Shown here: piece after piece, positions 12,377 to 25,239 of the stretch | Layout: each line of letters starts with the position of its first letter | Position numbering within the stretch: position 1 is the first letter of the stretch | From: Oncomelania hupensis | Lineage: Eukaryota > Mollusca > Gastropoda > Littorinimorpha > Pomatiopsidae | DNA: 64,000 bases | NCBI GenBank assembly: GCA_036898135.1 | Contig: CM072515.1 | Coordinates: 71,133,253 to 71,197,252, forward strand | Direction of reading: 5' to 3' | Program-made: the position numbers and the translations under genes | Notes under the pieces: generated by a model | Seen by the model: the letters and a program-made list of their open reading frames with translations, nothing else | The model's database searches: none | What the model was told of the DNA's origin: nothing

Positions 12377-12985
12377 TACCTGTAAAACGGCTCGAATGAG
12401 GAACGAAATTTGCCTTTTTTAGTACAAAATGAGGTAATTTTGTCGTTCCCCGTTTGTCTGCCGTTCCTCATTTGTTCTAAGTACACGGGAGTGCTCTTTT
12501 AGTGCATGGGAGTGCAGTTGTAGTGCATGGGAGTGTTTTTAGTGCAAGGGAGTGCTCTATCCGGGACGGAGAACTTCCATCCGTTTTCGAATTTCCTCTG
12601 CTATAGAGCGCGAAGTAGGTCAAGTTTTGCTCAAAAAAAGTAGGTTTTAGAGCACAGTTTTCTCAAAAAGTTTGACCTAATTCCGCGCCTATAAGATAGG
12701 AACTAGGTCAAGTTTTGAACTTTCCTCGACGATTAGGGTAAGGCAGTGCCTCGACGATTAGGGTAAGGCACCCGTTCCACAAAAGGGTTAGGGTCAGGGC
12801 TAGTTGCAGCGCTGCAACTAGCCCTGACCCTAACCCTTTTCTTGAAGGGGTGTCTTACCCTAATCGTCGAGACGTGTGCCTTACCCCTAATCGTCGAGTA
12901 AATTTGCTTATCCTAGCCGTGTTTTTCAACAAACTAAGAGGCGCGAAGTAGGTAAAATTACCCCATTTTATACCTCGTACACGCA
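12377..12985. mobile_element. Fold-back element with perfect palindrome core
   Basis: Nested inverted repeats converge on 12810/12811. The outer arms, near 12421-12443 and 12957-12984, share AAAATTACC and CATTTT blocks in inverted order. Inner arms at 12726-12780 and 12841-12898 each hold two copies of CTCGACGATTAGGGTAAG in inverted orientation. The core 12781-12840 is a perfect palindrome. No open frame of note. The architecture fits a fold-back or long-TIR MITE; the family is unknown to me. Confidence 0.85.
12781..12840. repeat. 60-bp perfect palindrome
   Basis: The 30 bases from 12781 are the exact reverse complement of the 30 bases ending at 12840, with no spacer. Each arm contains GGGTTAGGGT, a telomere-like motif. 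Bases 12780 and 12841 (both C) end the pairing. Confidence 0.99.
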
Positions 12986-12989
12986 TGTG

Positions 12990-13172
12990 TGTGTGTATGT
13001 GTGTGTGTGTGTGTTTGTTTGTGTGTACATATGCGGAGAATCACTTTGCTTATTACTGCCTCTCCCCAAGTCCCCTTTAATTTCTCCAGCTCTCAGTCAT
13101 TCTCTATATATATTGTACTAATGTTTAATGAGTGTGTGAGTGCGTGAGGGCGCGCGTTGAACCGTTCCGATG

Positions 13173-13259
<87 letters not shown>

Positions 13260-13260
13260 T
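12990..13260. repeat. GT run and (ACT)n microsatellite
   Basis: GT-rich at 12985-13025 and ACT trimers at 13173-13259. The LINE 3' tail follows immediately. Confidence 0.9.
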
Positions 13261-15052
13261 CCTATTCTATCCTACCCTATCCCGTAACTCGGAGGTTGTA
13301 GGGGCACAAAAGATGATCGTTTAACCAGCGTACTTGTGATGGTGGGTCTATTGTTGCTGGGCTCTGCACAATGGAATGCTATTACCCACTCGTCTTTTGT
13401 CTGCGGGAATCGGCTAGTATAATCAACCTATGACTAATCTTAATACATGTATATGTTTAGCCCGGTCTGTGTGCAGATAGGGTTATAAAGATCTGACACA
13501 CTAGCTCTCACACGGCTATGAAACATAGATAGTCCAGCCACTTGTTAACTGTAAATCTCGCACATTTATTTCCTCTACTCTATACATACGTTTCTAATCA
13601 CTACACTAACTTAAATGTCCAAAAACGTAATATAACTATGATTAGCTTAACAGTCCAAATTCACTTCGAGTCGTTCGCTCCTTGATGGGTCTATGCCTCT
13701 ACTGTTCTCGATATTTGCTAATGTCTCATCATTGGGCTATTTGTTCTGGTTGGCCTACTGTTCGTTTTCAGGAGAGTGGACTACCGCACAGGCCTTCTAG
13801 AACTACACGCACAGGCCTTCTAGATCAGTGTTCGTGCAGGGTTTCTTGGGCACTTAGCTGAATCGTTGAGATGTGGTGATGGTGTCTCCTCTTCTGGTTT
13901 GTTGACTATTGGGCTATCGGAGCTCAGTGCTCGATGCTCCAATGCAAGCCGAATGTCAGGGTTGACTCTTAGTGGTCTATCTCCTGCATCGGACCAAGCC
14001 TGCTCGTCTGCAAAACATAAGACGAGTTTCTGCAATGCCTTGCTTACAAAGGGTGTGCAGAGCGTCTCACTGATGGCAGAAACAGCTCTCAATGATCGCG
14101 TCCACATAAACAAACAAGAGACGATCATTCTTCTAAGTCCATGGTCCACTGGAATCTCCAACACAATTCCTATACATATACATATCATGGCTAAAGTAAA
14201 CACATGGAGAAGTAATTAACAATATACACATTATCCGGTACAGCCACTGGTCTGCAATAATACACATAGGAGAAACAACAGTTGGACAGTAAAGGCTACC
14301 TCGTGGTTTCAATAACCGGTCGCGGGTTAGTCACGTGGTCAAGCTAAGTTTTACAAACATTCACAATCATAAAACATGGCAATACTTCACAAACATAATC
14401 CAACAATATTATCAATAAATCGCGGCGAAACAAATGATTGGTCATTTACCTTTGTGACAATGTCAGACTGTGGCTATACTGCGATGAATTGAATTTCAAC
14501 CATCACCTGCGTAGTCTACTGCTAGAGAAAGCTTTCAGCGTGCGTCCTTCTCGGTTGAGATTGAGACAGCGAATGACTACCTAACCGTGTGGTCAGCCAA
14601 AGCCCATGAAATCTCGTGAGATACCTACAGCGCCCTCCTGCGGGGGTTGTGGCTATACGTCAGCAGGATGAGGTCACTGCCTACCCTAGCGAGAGTCGTC
14701 TGCTAGGCATCGACTTTAAGTTACAAAGGCTACAGCACGATGAACTATTTGAGGCGCAAAGCCTTAGTGCTAGGTCCAAACTAGCCTTCTGTGACAGTAC
14801 TCTATCTTTCTCTTTCCTCAGCAAACCTGATGGCTTCGCTCAGTGTCAAACCAGTCCATTCTCGAATGTTGTCCTCCCACCTCTTTTTCGGTCTCTCTCT
14901 TCTTCTACCTCCTTGCACTGTGCCTTGCAGGATGGTCTTTGCAAGGCCTGATGATCTGGTGACGTGGCCATACCATCGGAGTTTCCGTTTCTTCATCACG
15001 GTGAGCATGTCATCGTGTTGTCCAATGGCTTATGTGATTGTCTGTCGGACAA
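13257..15052 (-). mobile_element. LINE family 1 3' end (copy B), split by an LTR insertion
   Basis: The tail and last codons occupy 13257-13334. The same element resumes at 14797 and runs to about 15052, where it is 5'-truncated. The minus-strand frame 15008-14802 gives LRWYGHVTRSSGLAKTILQG and GRRRERPKKRWEDN. The piece between, 13335-14796, is a later insertion. Confidence 0.9.
13335..14796. mobile_element. Solo LTR-like insertion, 1462 bp, 5-bp TSD
   Basis: The insertion begins TGTGATGG and ends CTGTGACA, giving TGT...ACA termini. It is flanked on both sides by GTACT (13330-13334 and 14797-14801), which occurs once in the uninterrupted LINE copies. Terminal TG/CA plus a 5-bp duplication is the signature of an LTR retroelement left as a solo LTR. 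The family's orientation is uncertain; the related fragment at 3735-4312 is on the other strand. Frames inside (such as 13866-14219) show no RT, integrase or protease motif. Confidence 0.8.
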
Positions 15053-15112
15053 GGCACTGGCCAAGAATAAAAGAACAGGCAGCAGATAGAATAATATTAC
15101 TAATACTGGATG

Positions 15113-15486
15113 CTATATACGCGCTTTTCCCCAAATCAGGCTCAAAGCGCGGTGATCTCTACCAACATACACGCTGACCTGTTTGACCCACTCTCACACA
15201 CACCAAACACACATCTATCACTCAGATATGTGATGTAAAGGCAGGGAAATCGCTATTAGAAGACGGAAAGAAATTCGAAATTTTATTTTGAAAACTTTTT
15301 TATATTGATTGCTTCCAAAACCATTATTGAAGGGAGGGAGGAAACCGGAGTACACGGAGGAAACCCTCGGTGGCCTCAATAGATTCGTACCTAAGTCACA
15401 TACGTTCGCCCCTTGCGGGAATCGACCCGCGACCTTCGGCAAAGAAAACCGGCGAGTAATCCAATGCGCCACTAGGCAACCCCATA
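15113..15486 (-). mobile_element. tRNA-derived SINE with core, copy S2
   Basis: On the minus strand it has a tRNA-like head (TGGCGCATTGGATTACTC, then GGTCGCGGGTCGATTCC), the core shared with the SINE at 15594, and the end GCGCTTTGAGCCTGATTTGG leading to CGCGTATATAGCATCC. It forms an inverted pair with S3. Confidence 0.85.
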
Positions 15487-15593
15487 CACAAACAATATTC
15501 CAAAATTAACACGAAGAAACAAAAATGCAAGACAAACACTTCAATCTTTTAAATAAATAAAAACCCACACTCACACAACTTACACACACACTT

Positions 15594-15993
15594 ATCGTGG
15601 CCTCGTGGCGCAGTGGATTAGTCGCCGGTTTCCTATGCCGAAGGTCGCGGGTTCGATTCCCGCAAGGGGCGAACGTATGTGACTTAGGTACGAGACTATT
15701 GAGGTCACCGAGGGTTTTCTCCGGGCACTCCGGTTTCCTCCCTCCCTTCAATAATGGTACTGGACGCAGTCAATAAAAATTTTCAAAAATAAAAATTCGA
15801 TTTTCTTTCCGTCTTCCAATAGCGATCTCTATGCCTTTACACCACCTGTTTGAGGGATGGATGTGTATTTGTTGTGTGTGTTTGTGTGTGTGTGTGTGTG
15901 TGAGGGTGGATGAGACAGGTGAGCGTGTATGTTGGTACAGATCGCCGCGCTTTGAGCTTGATTGATTTGGGGAAAGGCGCGTATATTACATCC

Positions 15994-16054
<61 letters not shown>

Positions 16055-16062
16055 CATTATTA

Positions 16063-16125
<63 letters not shown>

Positions 16126-16126
16126 G
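15594..16126 (+). mobile_element. tRNA-derived SINE with core and (ATT)n tail, copy S3
   Basis: The head carries an A-box-like TGGCGCAGTGGATTAGTCG and a B-box-like GGTCGCGGGTTCGATTCC. The core is GGTTTTCTCCGGGCACTCCG. The 3' body runs from CGCCGCGCTTTGAGC to GCGCGTATATTACATCCAG and passes into an ATT array (15997-16125). It is full length, about 400 bp before the array. Confidence 0.88.
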
Positions 16127-16500
16127 GACAAGGAAAGTCGCCCGGACAGTGTTAAGTAGGATTGTACTCCCCCTCAACGACCGCTCACCTCCTCATCTCT
16201 CCCCCTATATCCTCTTCCCCTGCCCCTGTATCCCATTGCCCTGCCTTGAGCTGCTTGTGAAATATCCTGTTTCCGTCGATTCCGGTGGTATGAATCCTAT
16301 TCCCACGGTTGATATAAAAAAAAGTCCCTAAATCCATTGAAGGGAAACAACTCATAATCTAGTACACAGAGGTTGTGGACCTTGCCTGACTCCTCCATGC
16401 AGTAGAGTTTCATTAGCCCGGGAAATCTGACGCGGAGGAGGGTGAGGAAAATAAAGAAGATGAGGATGAAGAAGTAGAAGAAGAAAAAGAAGATGACGAT
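16127..16500. other. No gene seen
   Basis: A C/T-rich then GA-rich non-coding stretch between two SINEs. Confidence 0.5.
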
Positions 16501-17112
16501 TGACATTTGGTTTTCTTTCCGTCTTCTAATAGCGATCTCCCTGCCTTTACACCACATGTTTTGAGTGATAGATGTGTATTTGCTGTGTGTGTGAGAGAGT
16601 GTGTTAAATATGTGTGCGGGAATGTATACTACTCAAAATAATTGAAGGGCCACTCTCATATTTCATTTAGTTTAATTATTTTTTGCTGCTATCAATAATA
16701 TCGCCTATATTGCTTATTTCAAAACTTATCCTGTACAGTAACATTCAAGACAATCTTATTCTGACAAGTAATCACATGTGTGAGTTTTGGACTTTCTGCA
16801 CTGAGTTGAAAAACAAACCCAATTTTTACCCAAAATTACCCTAATTTACTGTTGTCTTGCTAATAAAGCAACATTTTCAACATTAAAAAGTGATTTGCAC
16901 GCAAAAGGTTTGCATTTTCTGAGTTCAGTTCAACAATCGGCGCTTTTTTCTGGGTATAAATGGCAGCACTTTTGCTGCTTTTCTAACCATGCATCTGATT
17001 TAAAGAGATCCATATGTACAAGTGGCCCTTGTATTATTTTGAGTAGTATATGTTGGTACCGATCGCCGCGATTGGACTGTGGTGATTTGGGGAAAAGCGC
17101 GTATGTAGCATC

Positions 17113-17209
<97 letters not shown>

Positions 17210-17212
17210 TTT
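16501..17212 (+). mobile_element. SINE 3' body with (ATT)n tail, split by a MITE
   Basis: The SINE body (TCTAATAGCGATCTCC onward) runs to 16626 and resumes at 17049 with TATGTTGGTACCGATCGCC, ending in GCGCGTATGTAGCATCC and an ATT array (17117-17207). The head is missing. Confidence 0.85.
16627..17048. mobile_element. Tc1/mariner-like MITE, 422 bp, TA target duplication
   Basis: The ends are inverted repeats: TACTACTCAAAATAAT on the left and its complement on the right, each followed inward by AGGGCCACT. TA flanks both sides (16625-16626 and 17049-17050). Removing it restores the SINE sequence. No transposase frame, so it is non-autonomous. Confidence 0.88.
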
Positions 17213-18014
17213 TTTAATATATTTTTTTAAATTAGATAATGATGATGATGAATATGATGATGATGATGATAATAATCATGATGATGTGAGTAGTGTGGAA
17301 AGAAATAGATGTAGCCCCCATCATACAGCGTAGCTGAGACTAAACGAGGTGCGATCGTTTGTATGTGTGTGTGTTCATGTGAGTTGGTGTGTGTGTGTGC
17401 GTGTGTGTTGTTTTATGTGTGTGCGTGTAAGTTTAAGTGCCCGTGCGCGCTTTTATGCGTGTGTGTGTGTATGGGTGTGTCTGTGTGTGTGTCTGTCTAT
17501 GTGTGTGCGTGTATGCGTGCGTGCGTATGTTCGCATGCGTGTGCGATGCGTTTGTGTTTGTTTGTGTGTGCATTGCCAGTAAAAAAACCCAGCCATACCG
17601 TGAAGGCCGGTGCCAATGCAAAATAGATTAATTTTATTTGTGTGCCTGCGTTTTTAGACTGAGGAAGTGTTAGCATAACAAACTCGACAAATCTTATTTC
17701 TTGTTTTGGTCCGTTTTTCGTTCAGCGTTGCTCTGCGTTTGGTTGAGGCACGGAGGCGTGGTAAGACAATTTGCGTCGTTATAAAATGTGGTCCCAGCGA
17801 CAGTTTTTGTAGAAGGAAACCATTTGTTTTTAACTTCTTTCCAATGTTGAGCTTTGGTATACAGGAACTTCAAATTATGGGCCATCTCATTCAGTTGGGG
17901 TCCGGTGGACGGTAGGTCGGTCGGATCCATCGCTCCAAATTGGATTTTTTCCCCCAATCACACATTTTGCCTTACATGAATCTCAACATTTACTGATCCG
18001 AAATTGATAATTTT
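17213..18014. other. No gene recognised; degenerate GT tract
   Basis: GAT trimers lie at 17236-17285 and a GT/GC-rich degenerate run at 17360-17575. Frames here only reflect the dinucleotide bias. Confidence 0.6.
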
Positions 18015-18650
18015 TCCTATCCTATCCTATCACGTAAATCGGAGGTCGTAGGGGCACCACAGATGATCGTTTTAACCAGCGTACTCCATCTTTTCCTGTC
18101 CTCAGCAACCCGGATTGCTTCGCTCAGTGTCAAACCAGTCCATTCTCGAATGTTGTCCTCCCACCTCTTTTTCGGTCTCCCTCTTCTTCTACCTCCTTGT
18201 ACTGTGCCTTGCAGGATGGTCTTGCAAGACCTGATGATCTGGTGACGTGGCCATACCATCGGAGTTTCCATTTTTTCACCACTGTGGGCAGGCCATCGTG
18301 TTGTCCAATGGCTTGTGTGATGGTCTGTCGGATTTCGTCGTTGGTGATGCGCTGGGTATAGGAAATGCCCAGAAGTCTTCTGTGACACCTCATCTCCATG
18401 CTTTGTATTCTTCGTTCAAGATCTGCTGTGAGGGTCCATGTTTCGCAAGCATATAGGAAGATGGAGATGACAAGATAGCGCAGCAGTCTTTCCTTGGAAT
18501 GTAGACTGATGGTCCTGTCTGTCCAAATGGGCTTCAACCTCGCCAGGGCAGCAGTAAGGCCAATCCCTCAACACAGTGCATAGCTTCAAATATTTAGGAG
18601 CCATTGTATCAGACAATGGGTCCCGACAGGGAGTCCTCTCCAGGATCATT
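18015..18650 (-). mobile_element. LINE family 1 copy C with inverted 5' segment
   Basis: 18015-18555 is the LINE 3' end on the minus strand, with TATCC tail, GRRRGRPKK, WYGHVTR and the KPIWTDRTISLHSK segment. At 18556 the orientation flips. 18556-18650 is the directly adjacent upstream LINE segment (AAGGCCAATCCCTCAAC to CTCTCCAGGATC) on the plus strand. This is the structure left by twin-primed reverse transcription. Confidence 0.88.
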
Positions 18651-18706
18651 TTTACTTTGTTAGTAATAACTAAATTGATTTGCTCATTTAATTTAATGAC
18701 AGACTT

Positions 18707-18753
18707 ATCCTATCCTATCCCGTAACTCGAAAGTCGTTGGGGCACCACAGATG
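18707..18753 (-). mobile_element. Severely truncated LINE family 1 3' end
   Basis: The TATCC tail plus the last 35 bases of the element (CCCGTAACTCGAAAGTCG, GGGGCACCACAGATGAT). It lies in the intron just before the exon at 18845. Confidence 0.8.
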
Positions 18754-18844
18754 ATTTGATTTATTTATATCTCAAAATAATCCGTGTTGACAGTTGACAC
18801 TGACTCTTGTTTTGACCTTGACCTTGTTTTGTTTTCTCCTTCAG

Positions 18845-18962
18845 GGGTCCTGACCTTGGGACGTTCGGCGAGCGCAACGGGGTGGTTCAGGTGAATGACG
18901 TGGTGCTCAAGAACGGCCCCACTGTCATCGGACAGCAGTCCATTGTCGGCAGATCCGTGGCG
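18845..18962 (+). CDS. SOD-like gene, exon encoding the central SOD-domain segment
   Basis: Preceded by a pyrimidine tract and AG (18843-18844) and followed by GTGAGT. The exon is 118 nt; it completes a split codon and then reads GPDLGTFGERNGVVQVNDVV, then LKNGPTVIGQQ, then SIVGRSVA. This matches the Cu/Zn superoxide dismutase order GDLGN, ANGVA, xSIIGRxVVVH, including the zinc-ligand Asp of GDLG. It ends in phase 0 and joins the exon at 19647. Codons are G/C-ending, unlike the AT-rich flanks, which supports real coding selection. The product is probably secreted or structural, but no signal peptide exon is visible. Confidence 0.82.
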
Positions 18963-19646
18963 GTGAGTCCCTCAGTGTCAGTCTTCCTCATCTTCCCCTG
19001 AAATGCCCGTCTCCATGCCATCTTGAACCACTTAGCCAGTGCTTCAGATTGTTGGTGCGCCCGCGCCATTGGCGCATATTTTATCAGAATGGCGCGTAAC
19101 AGTCAACGTGAATGCGCCAGCCTGGCGCGTCATAAAAATCAAGAAGGACTAGGTGAACATACGATACGAATACCTTCGATTGTCAATGACCCATCTTTTT
19201 CAAAATTGACCCATCATTTTGCATGGCCATGGGTCATTGGGCCCATGATGTCTGAAAACAATCTAAAGCACTGCTTAGCAATAACAGTATGAATATACGT
19301 ATAGTTATGTCATCATTTACCAATCGTTTTCCGTCATTGAACAGAAAAACAAAATATGACGATACATTTAAGCGTTGTAATTTCTCCGAGTTAGGAAAAC
19401 GTATGATCGCGCGCATCTCGAGAAATAGTTTACCTTCATTGAAAGTGAAACAAAACAGTTCATTTGTCTATTTGTATTTTATCGTTTTCTTATATAGCGC
19501 TTTTCCAGCTAGCTCAAAAACTGCTCAGAGCGCAGGTCAAATCAGGAATGTGTGTGTGTGTATCTCAATTCTGAGGCATATTCCTTTGTAGTTGAAGGTG
19601 GCAACACATTATTATTTGATTTGACTGGACTTGCTTTGACTTGCAG
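18963..19646 (+). other. Intron of the SOD-like gene
   Basis: GTGAGT to TTGCAG. A SINE-end fragment (TATATAGCGCTTTTCCAGC) lies at 19489-19535. Confidence 0.8.
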
Positions 19647-20044
19647 GTATACAAAGGACAGAACAACCAGTACCAGCAAGCGCAGGAGGTGCTGGGCTGC
19701 TGCATCATTGGCGTGGCCAACCTCAACCAGCTGCAGCCCGCCAACAGTGGGTTCCAATCCCCCATCGCCAACCCCAGCGGCAACAGCCTTCCCCCAAACG
19801 CCAACAGCAACAACTACAACAAACCCATCGCCAACAACAACGCCAACGTGAACCCCAGCAACACCTACAACCCTAACAACAACAACAACAACCTGAACCC
19901 CACCACCAACTACAACCCCAGCAACAGCTACAACGGCAACAACAACAACCTGAATCCCAACAGCAACAACCTGAATCCCAACAGCAACTTAAACAACAAC
20001 CCTTTCGGCACATCCGACATCCGTAAACAGAGTGCCGCCACCAG
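19647..20044 (+). CDS. SOD-like gene, end of SOD domain and Asn-rich linker
   Basis: The acceptor is CTTGCAG and the donor CAG/GTATTT; 398 nt, phase 0 to phase 2. It begins VYKGQNNQYQQAQEVLGCC, then IIGVANLNQ, the last SOD strand (family pattern VVVH ... ACGVIGIA). The family's Cu-binding His at the end of VVVH is Tyr, while the disulphide Cys is kept. About 95 residues rich in Asn, Pro and Ser follow (NNN runs, NPNS repeats). Asn-rich tails on enzyme-like domains occur in molluscan shell-matrix proteins; that link is an inference. Confidence 0.83.
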
Positions 20045-21287
<1,243 letters not shown>

Positions 21288-22305
21288 GCTGTCGCCGCAG
21301 TCGCTGACGAACTCCTTCACCAGCAGCGCCTTCCGCTCGCCGTTCGGACTGGATGACAAGTTCTCCTTCTTCGACCTGTCGGGTAAGACCTCTAACGTGG
21401 ACGCCGTCCTCCCTGATAGCATTCAACAGCAGTTTAAGGCCCCGGAACCTCCCAGGTTCCAGGATATTTACGGCATTGACACGGGCGAAAGCCCTCTAGG
21501 TCGTTCCGGCTATGGCAACTCGGTCAAGCCCTACAAAACCAGCAAGATGTCCGACAACTTCTTCAAGGACGAGGACATCAAGTCCACCGTGGGATTCGGC
21601 CTGACGCCAGACGAGATGGACATCCCCAGAGAGTCCGGGGACGAGGAAGAGTCAACTTTGTCGCGCCACGAGGACAAGAACGTGGACCGGGATCCTGGCT
21701 ATAACCCCGACGCGGTCTCCCCCGGTGCGACCCGTGGCACCGAAAACGCTGACGACTCCGGCGATGAGTACGGTCCTGGCGGCGCTGACAACAAGACGAA
21801 GAAGTCTGTTGACACTCCGGCACCCGCCGGCTCTTTGCCCCCCGGCTACGGCAACTCCGACATTGCCCAAGCCTCCTTCCTCCCGTCCGCTGTTAACTTC
21901 GACGACAACACGCCAGAGAACATCAACATCTCTCAGAGAATCCACAACGGCGAGGTGATCAATCCAGCGACTCAAGGCAAACCAGGCGGCAATGATACCA
22001 ATCCTGCTGTTGGCTCTTACGACGGCGATAAGACAGTAGTCAACGGACAGCCCGGCGACGTTTCTTACCCAAGCCACAACGCTCCTAAGACACGATCCGC
22101 CCCTGCCGACGCAGCGGCTCCCCCTCCCCCCGGCTCTTACGATCCTGTGCCTGCAAATGCTGATGCCGCGTTTGGTTCTCCAATCTCTGGGTCCTCTGGT
22201 CACTCTGGTCCCTCTGGCTCCGCAGCTGTTAGCGAGTACGCCGCTATCAAGGCAGCTGGGCCGAATGCAGGAGTTGTTGCAGCTGCAAATGGCACAACTG
22301 GCTGA
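21288..22305 (+). CDS. SOD-like gene, terminal exon (acidic Gly/Pro/Ala-rich tail)
   Basis: The acceptor is GTTGCAG; the first base completes the split Arg codon, and 338 codons follow before TGA at 22303-22305. The protein begins LSPQSLTNSFTSSAFRSPFG, has an acidic segment (DEDIKSTVGFG, ESGDEEESTLSRHEDK) and then low-complexity sequence rich in G, P, A, S, D and N. No membrane segment or known domain. The GC-rich third positions match the upstream exons. Disorder is expected; an extracellular matrix role is possible but unproven. Confidence 0.85.
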
Positions 22306-22815
22306 AACCTCTTGTTTGGGGTTTACGACGCTTTGTTTTTTTCATTTTCACCGGGCTTGAAAGTTACGATGCTTTGTTTTTGGTTTTTCCTCGTACTTGA
22401 AAGCTACTTTTTGTTGTTGTAGTGGTTTGCTTTTTATTCGGGCTTGAAAGATTCATTGTTGTTTTGAGGTTTATCTTCGGGCGTCAAAGCTGCGAAGCTT
22501 TTATTCAGAGCCGTCTTTTATCCTTATGTATATATCAACACTGCTGTTGGACAGTAACACCAACCTTGTAACGCTATGCCTATTAAACACCTCTGTTATA
22601 AACTTCTTTTTTTTTAAAATATTTCATTTTCCTTTTCTTGTATTCGTTGTTCTGAATTTAATTGGCCTCCCTTGTGTTCATAGGCCTAACATTTAATAGA
22701 ACGTTAAAAGCAATAGTCAAAGTCTTCAATTAACATTGTAATTAGAGATCAAGATTGTCCTAAATTCTTTTCCTGAATGAGCAATTTCTGAAATAAAATA
22801 TAACTTTTTATTCGT
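22306..22815 (+). promoter_or_regulatory. 3' UTR with polyadenylation signal
   Basis: AT-rich sequence follows the TGA, with AATAAA at 22792-22797 as the best poly(A) signal. GGGCTTGAAAG-type segments recur about every 70 bases (22353, 22398, 22440, 22470), a local degenerate repeat. Confidence 0.5.
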
Positions 22816-22848
22816 AATTACTTTGTTGCTGTTTCATATTGACTGTGC

Positions 22849-22851
<3 letters not shown>

Positions 22852-22894
<43 letters not shown>
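22852..22894. repeat. (CT)n microsatellite
   Basis: Uninterrupted CT run downstream of the SOD-like gene. Confidence 0.95.
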
Positions 22895-24280
<1,386 letters not shown>

Positions 24281-24504
24281 GAGTGTAAACATTGCGACAC
24301 ACTATTTTCTTGTAAGTATAAAATATGTAAGCAACTGCTACATATCAATCGATCAATCTTTAATTTAATGTCTGTTCACACATTTAGGTGATATTAGACA
24401 TTGAAAATGTAACTTTTAAAACACTTTAACTATTTAACAACATAATTTCAAAACAAGCTATAAAAGTCTACCAACAGGAGATTTAGTAATAACTTTCACA
24501 ATGT

Positions 24505-24505
24505 C

Positions 24506-24576
<71 letters not shown>

Positions 24577-24655
24577 ATATTATTATTATTATTATTATTA
24601 ATAATATTATTATCATCATCATTATTAACATCATCATCATCATCATCATCATTGA
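24505..24655. repeat. (AGT)n, (ATT)n and (ATC)n microsatellite
   Basis: AGT trimers to about 24573, then ATT and ATC trimers. Confidence 0.95.
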
Positions 24656-24799
24656 CACATTTTTAGATCTTCGAAACACCATAGTACTAAGCTTTCATAT
24701 AGGAACGGTAGTAAACGTCATCACTGCAAGTCAGTGGCAGTGACTTTGCAGAGAGTGTCATAGCACTTAGTAGCCGGTGTAACGTGCCGAAAGCGTCCC

Positions 24800-25239
24800 T
24801 GGCCCAAATTAACTCCCGGGAGTAAAACCAGGCCGTCCCAGATTTACTCCCGGGAGTTATTCTGGTCCTGGACCAGATTGACCCCCAGCCTGTTCCAAAA
24901 TCACTCTCTGGTGAATGAAGATTACATAGGAACAATTGATGTTATGCACTCTACTGTGTTCCAGATCAGCCTCCCGGGAGTTAGTTTGGCGCACATTTTT
25001 CAGTACCAGAATGACTCCCGGGAGTTACAGTGGGTCTGTCCTAAAACAGCCCCCCATGCAACAGAGAGTAAATCTGGGACTGGCCCAGATACACTCCCGG
25101 GAGTCATTCTGGGACAAATTTAGATGTGCCAAAATGACCCCTGGGGGGCTAATCTAGAACCGATGAGAGTCAGATTGGGTCAGGCCCAGACTGGCCCCCT
25201 CTAGCCTATTAAAAGGAGCAATTGAAGACTGCGTCAGTA
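24800..25239. repeat. Left terminal/subterminal repeat region
   Basis: Holds the terminal inverted repeat and palindromes ACTCCCGGGAGT at 24812-24823, 24846-24857, 25013-25024 and 25093-25104, with CTCCCGGGAG at 24971-24980. Between them, TGGTCC/GGACCA pairs give more dyad symmetry. The regular spacing suggests transposase binding sites (inference). Confidence 0.85.

Noticed and set aside
13820..14219. Overlapping frames on both strands inside the LTR-like insertion
   Set aside because: No retroviral or transposase motif. Both strands open in the same place suggests chance within an LTR.
15597..15668. Functional tRNA gene
   Set aside because: The A and B boxes fit, but the sequence continues into a SINE core and (ATT)n tail and several diverged copies exist; it is a SINE head. 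The same holds for 28921, 41750 and 61525.
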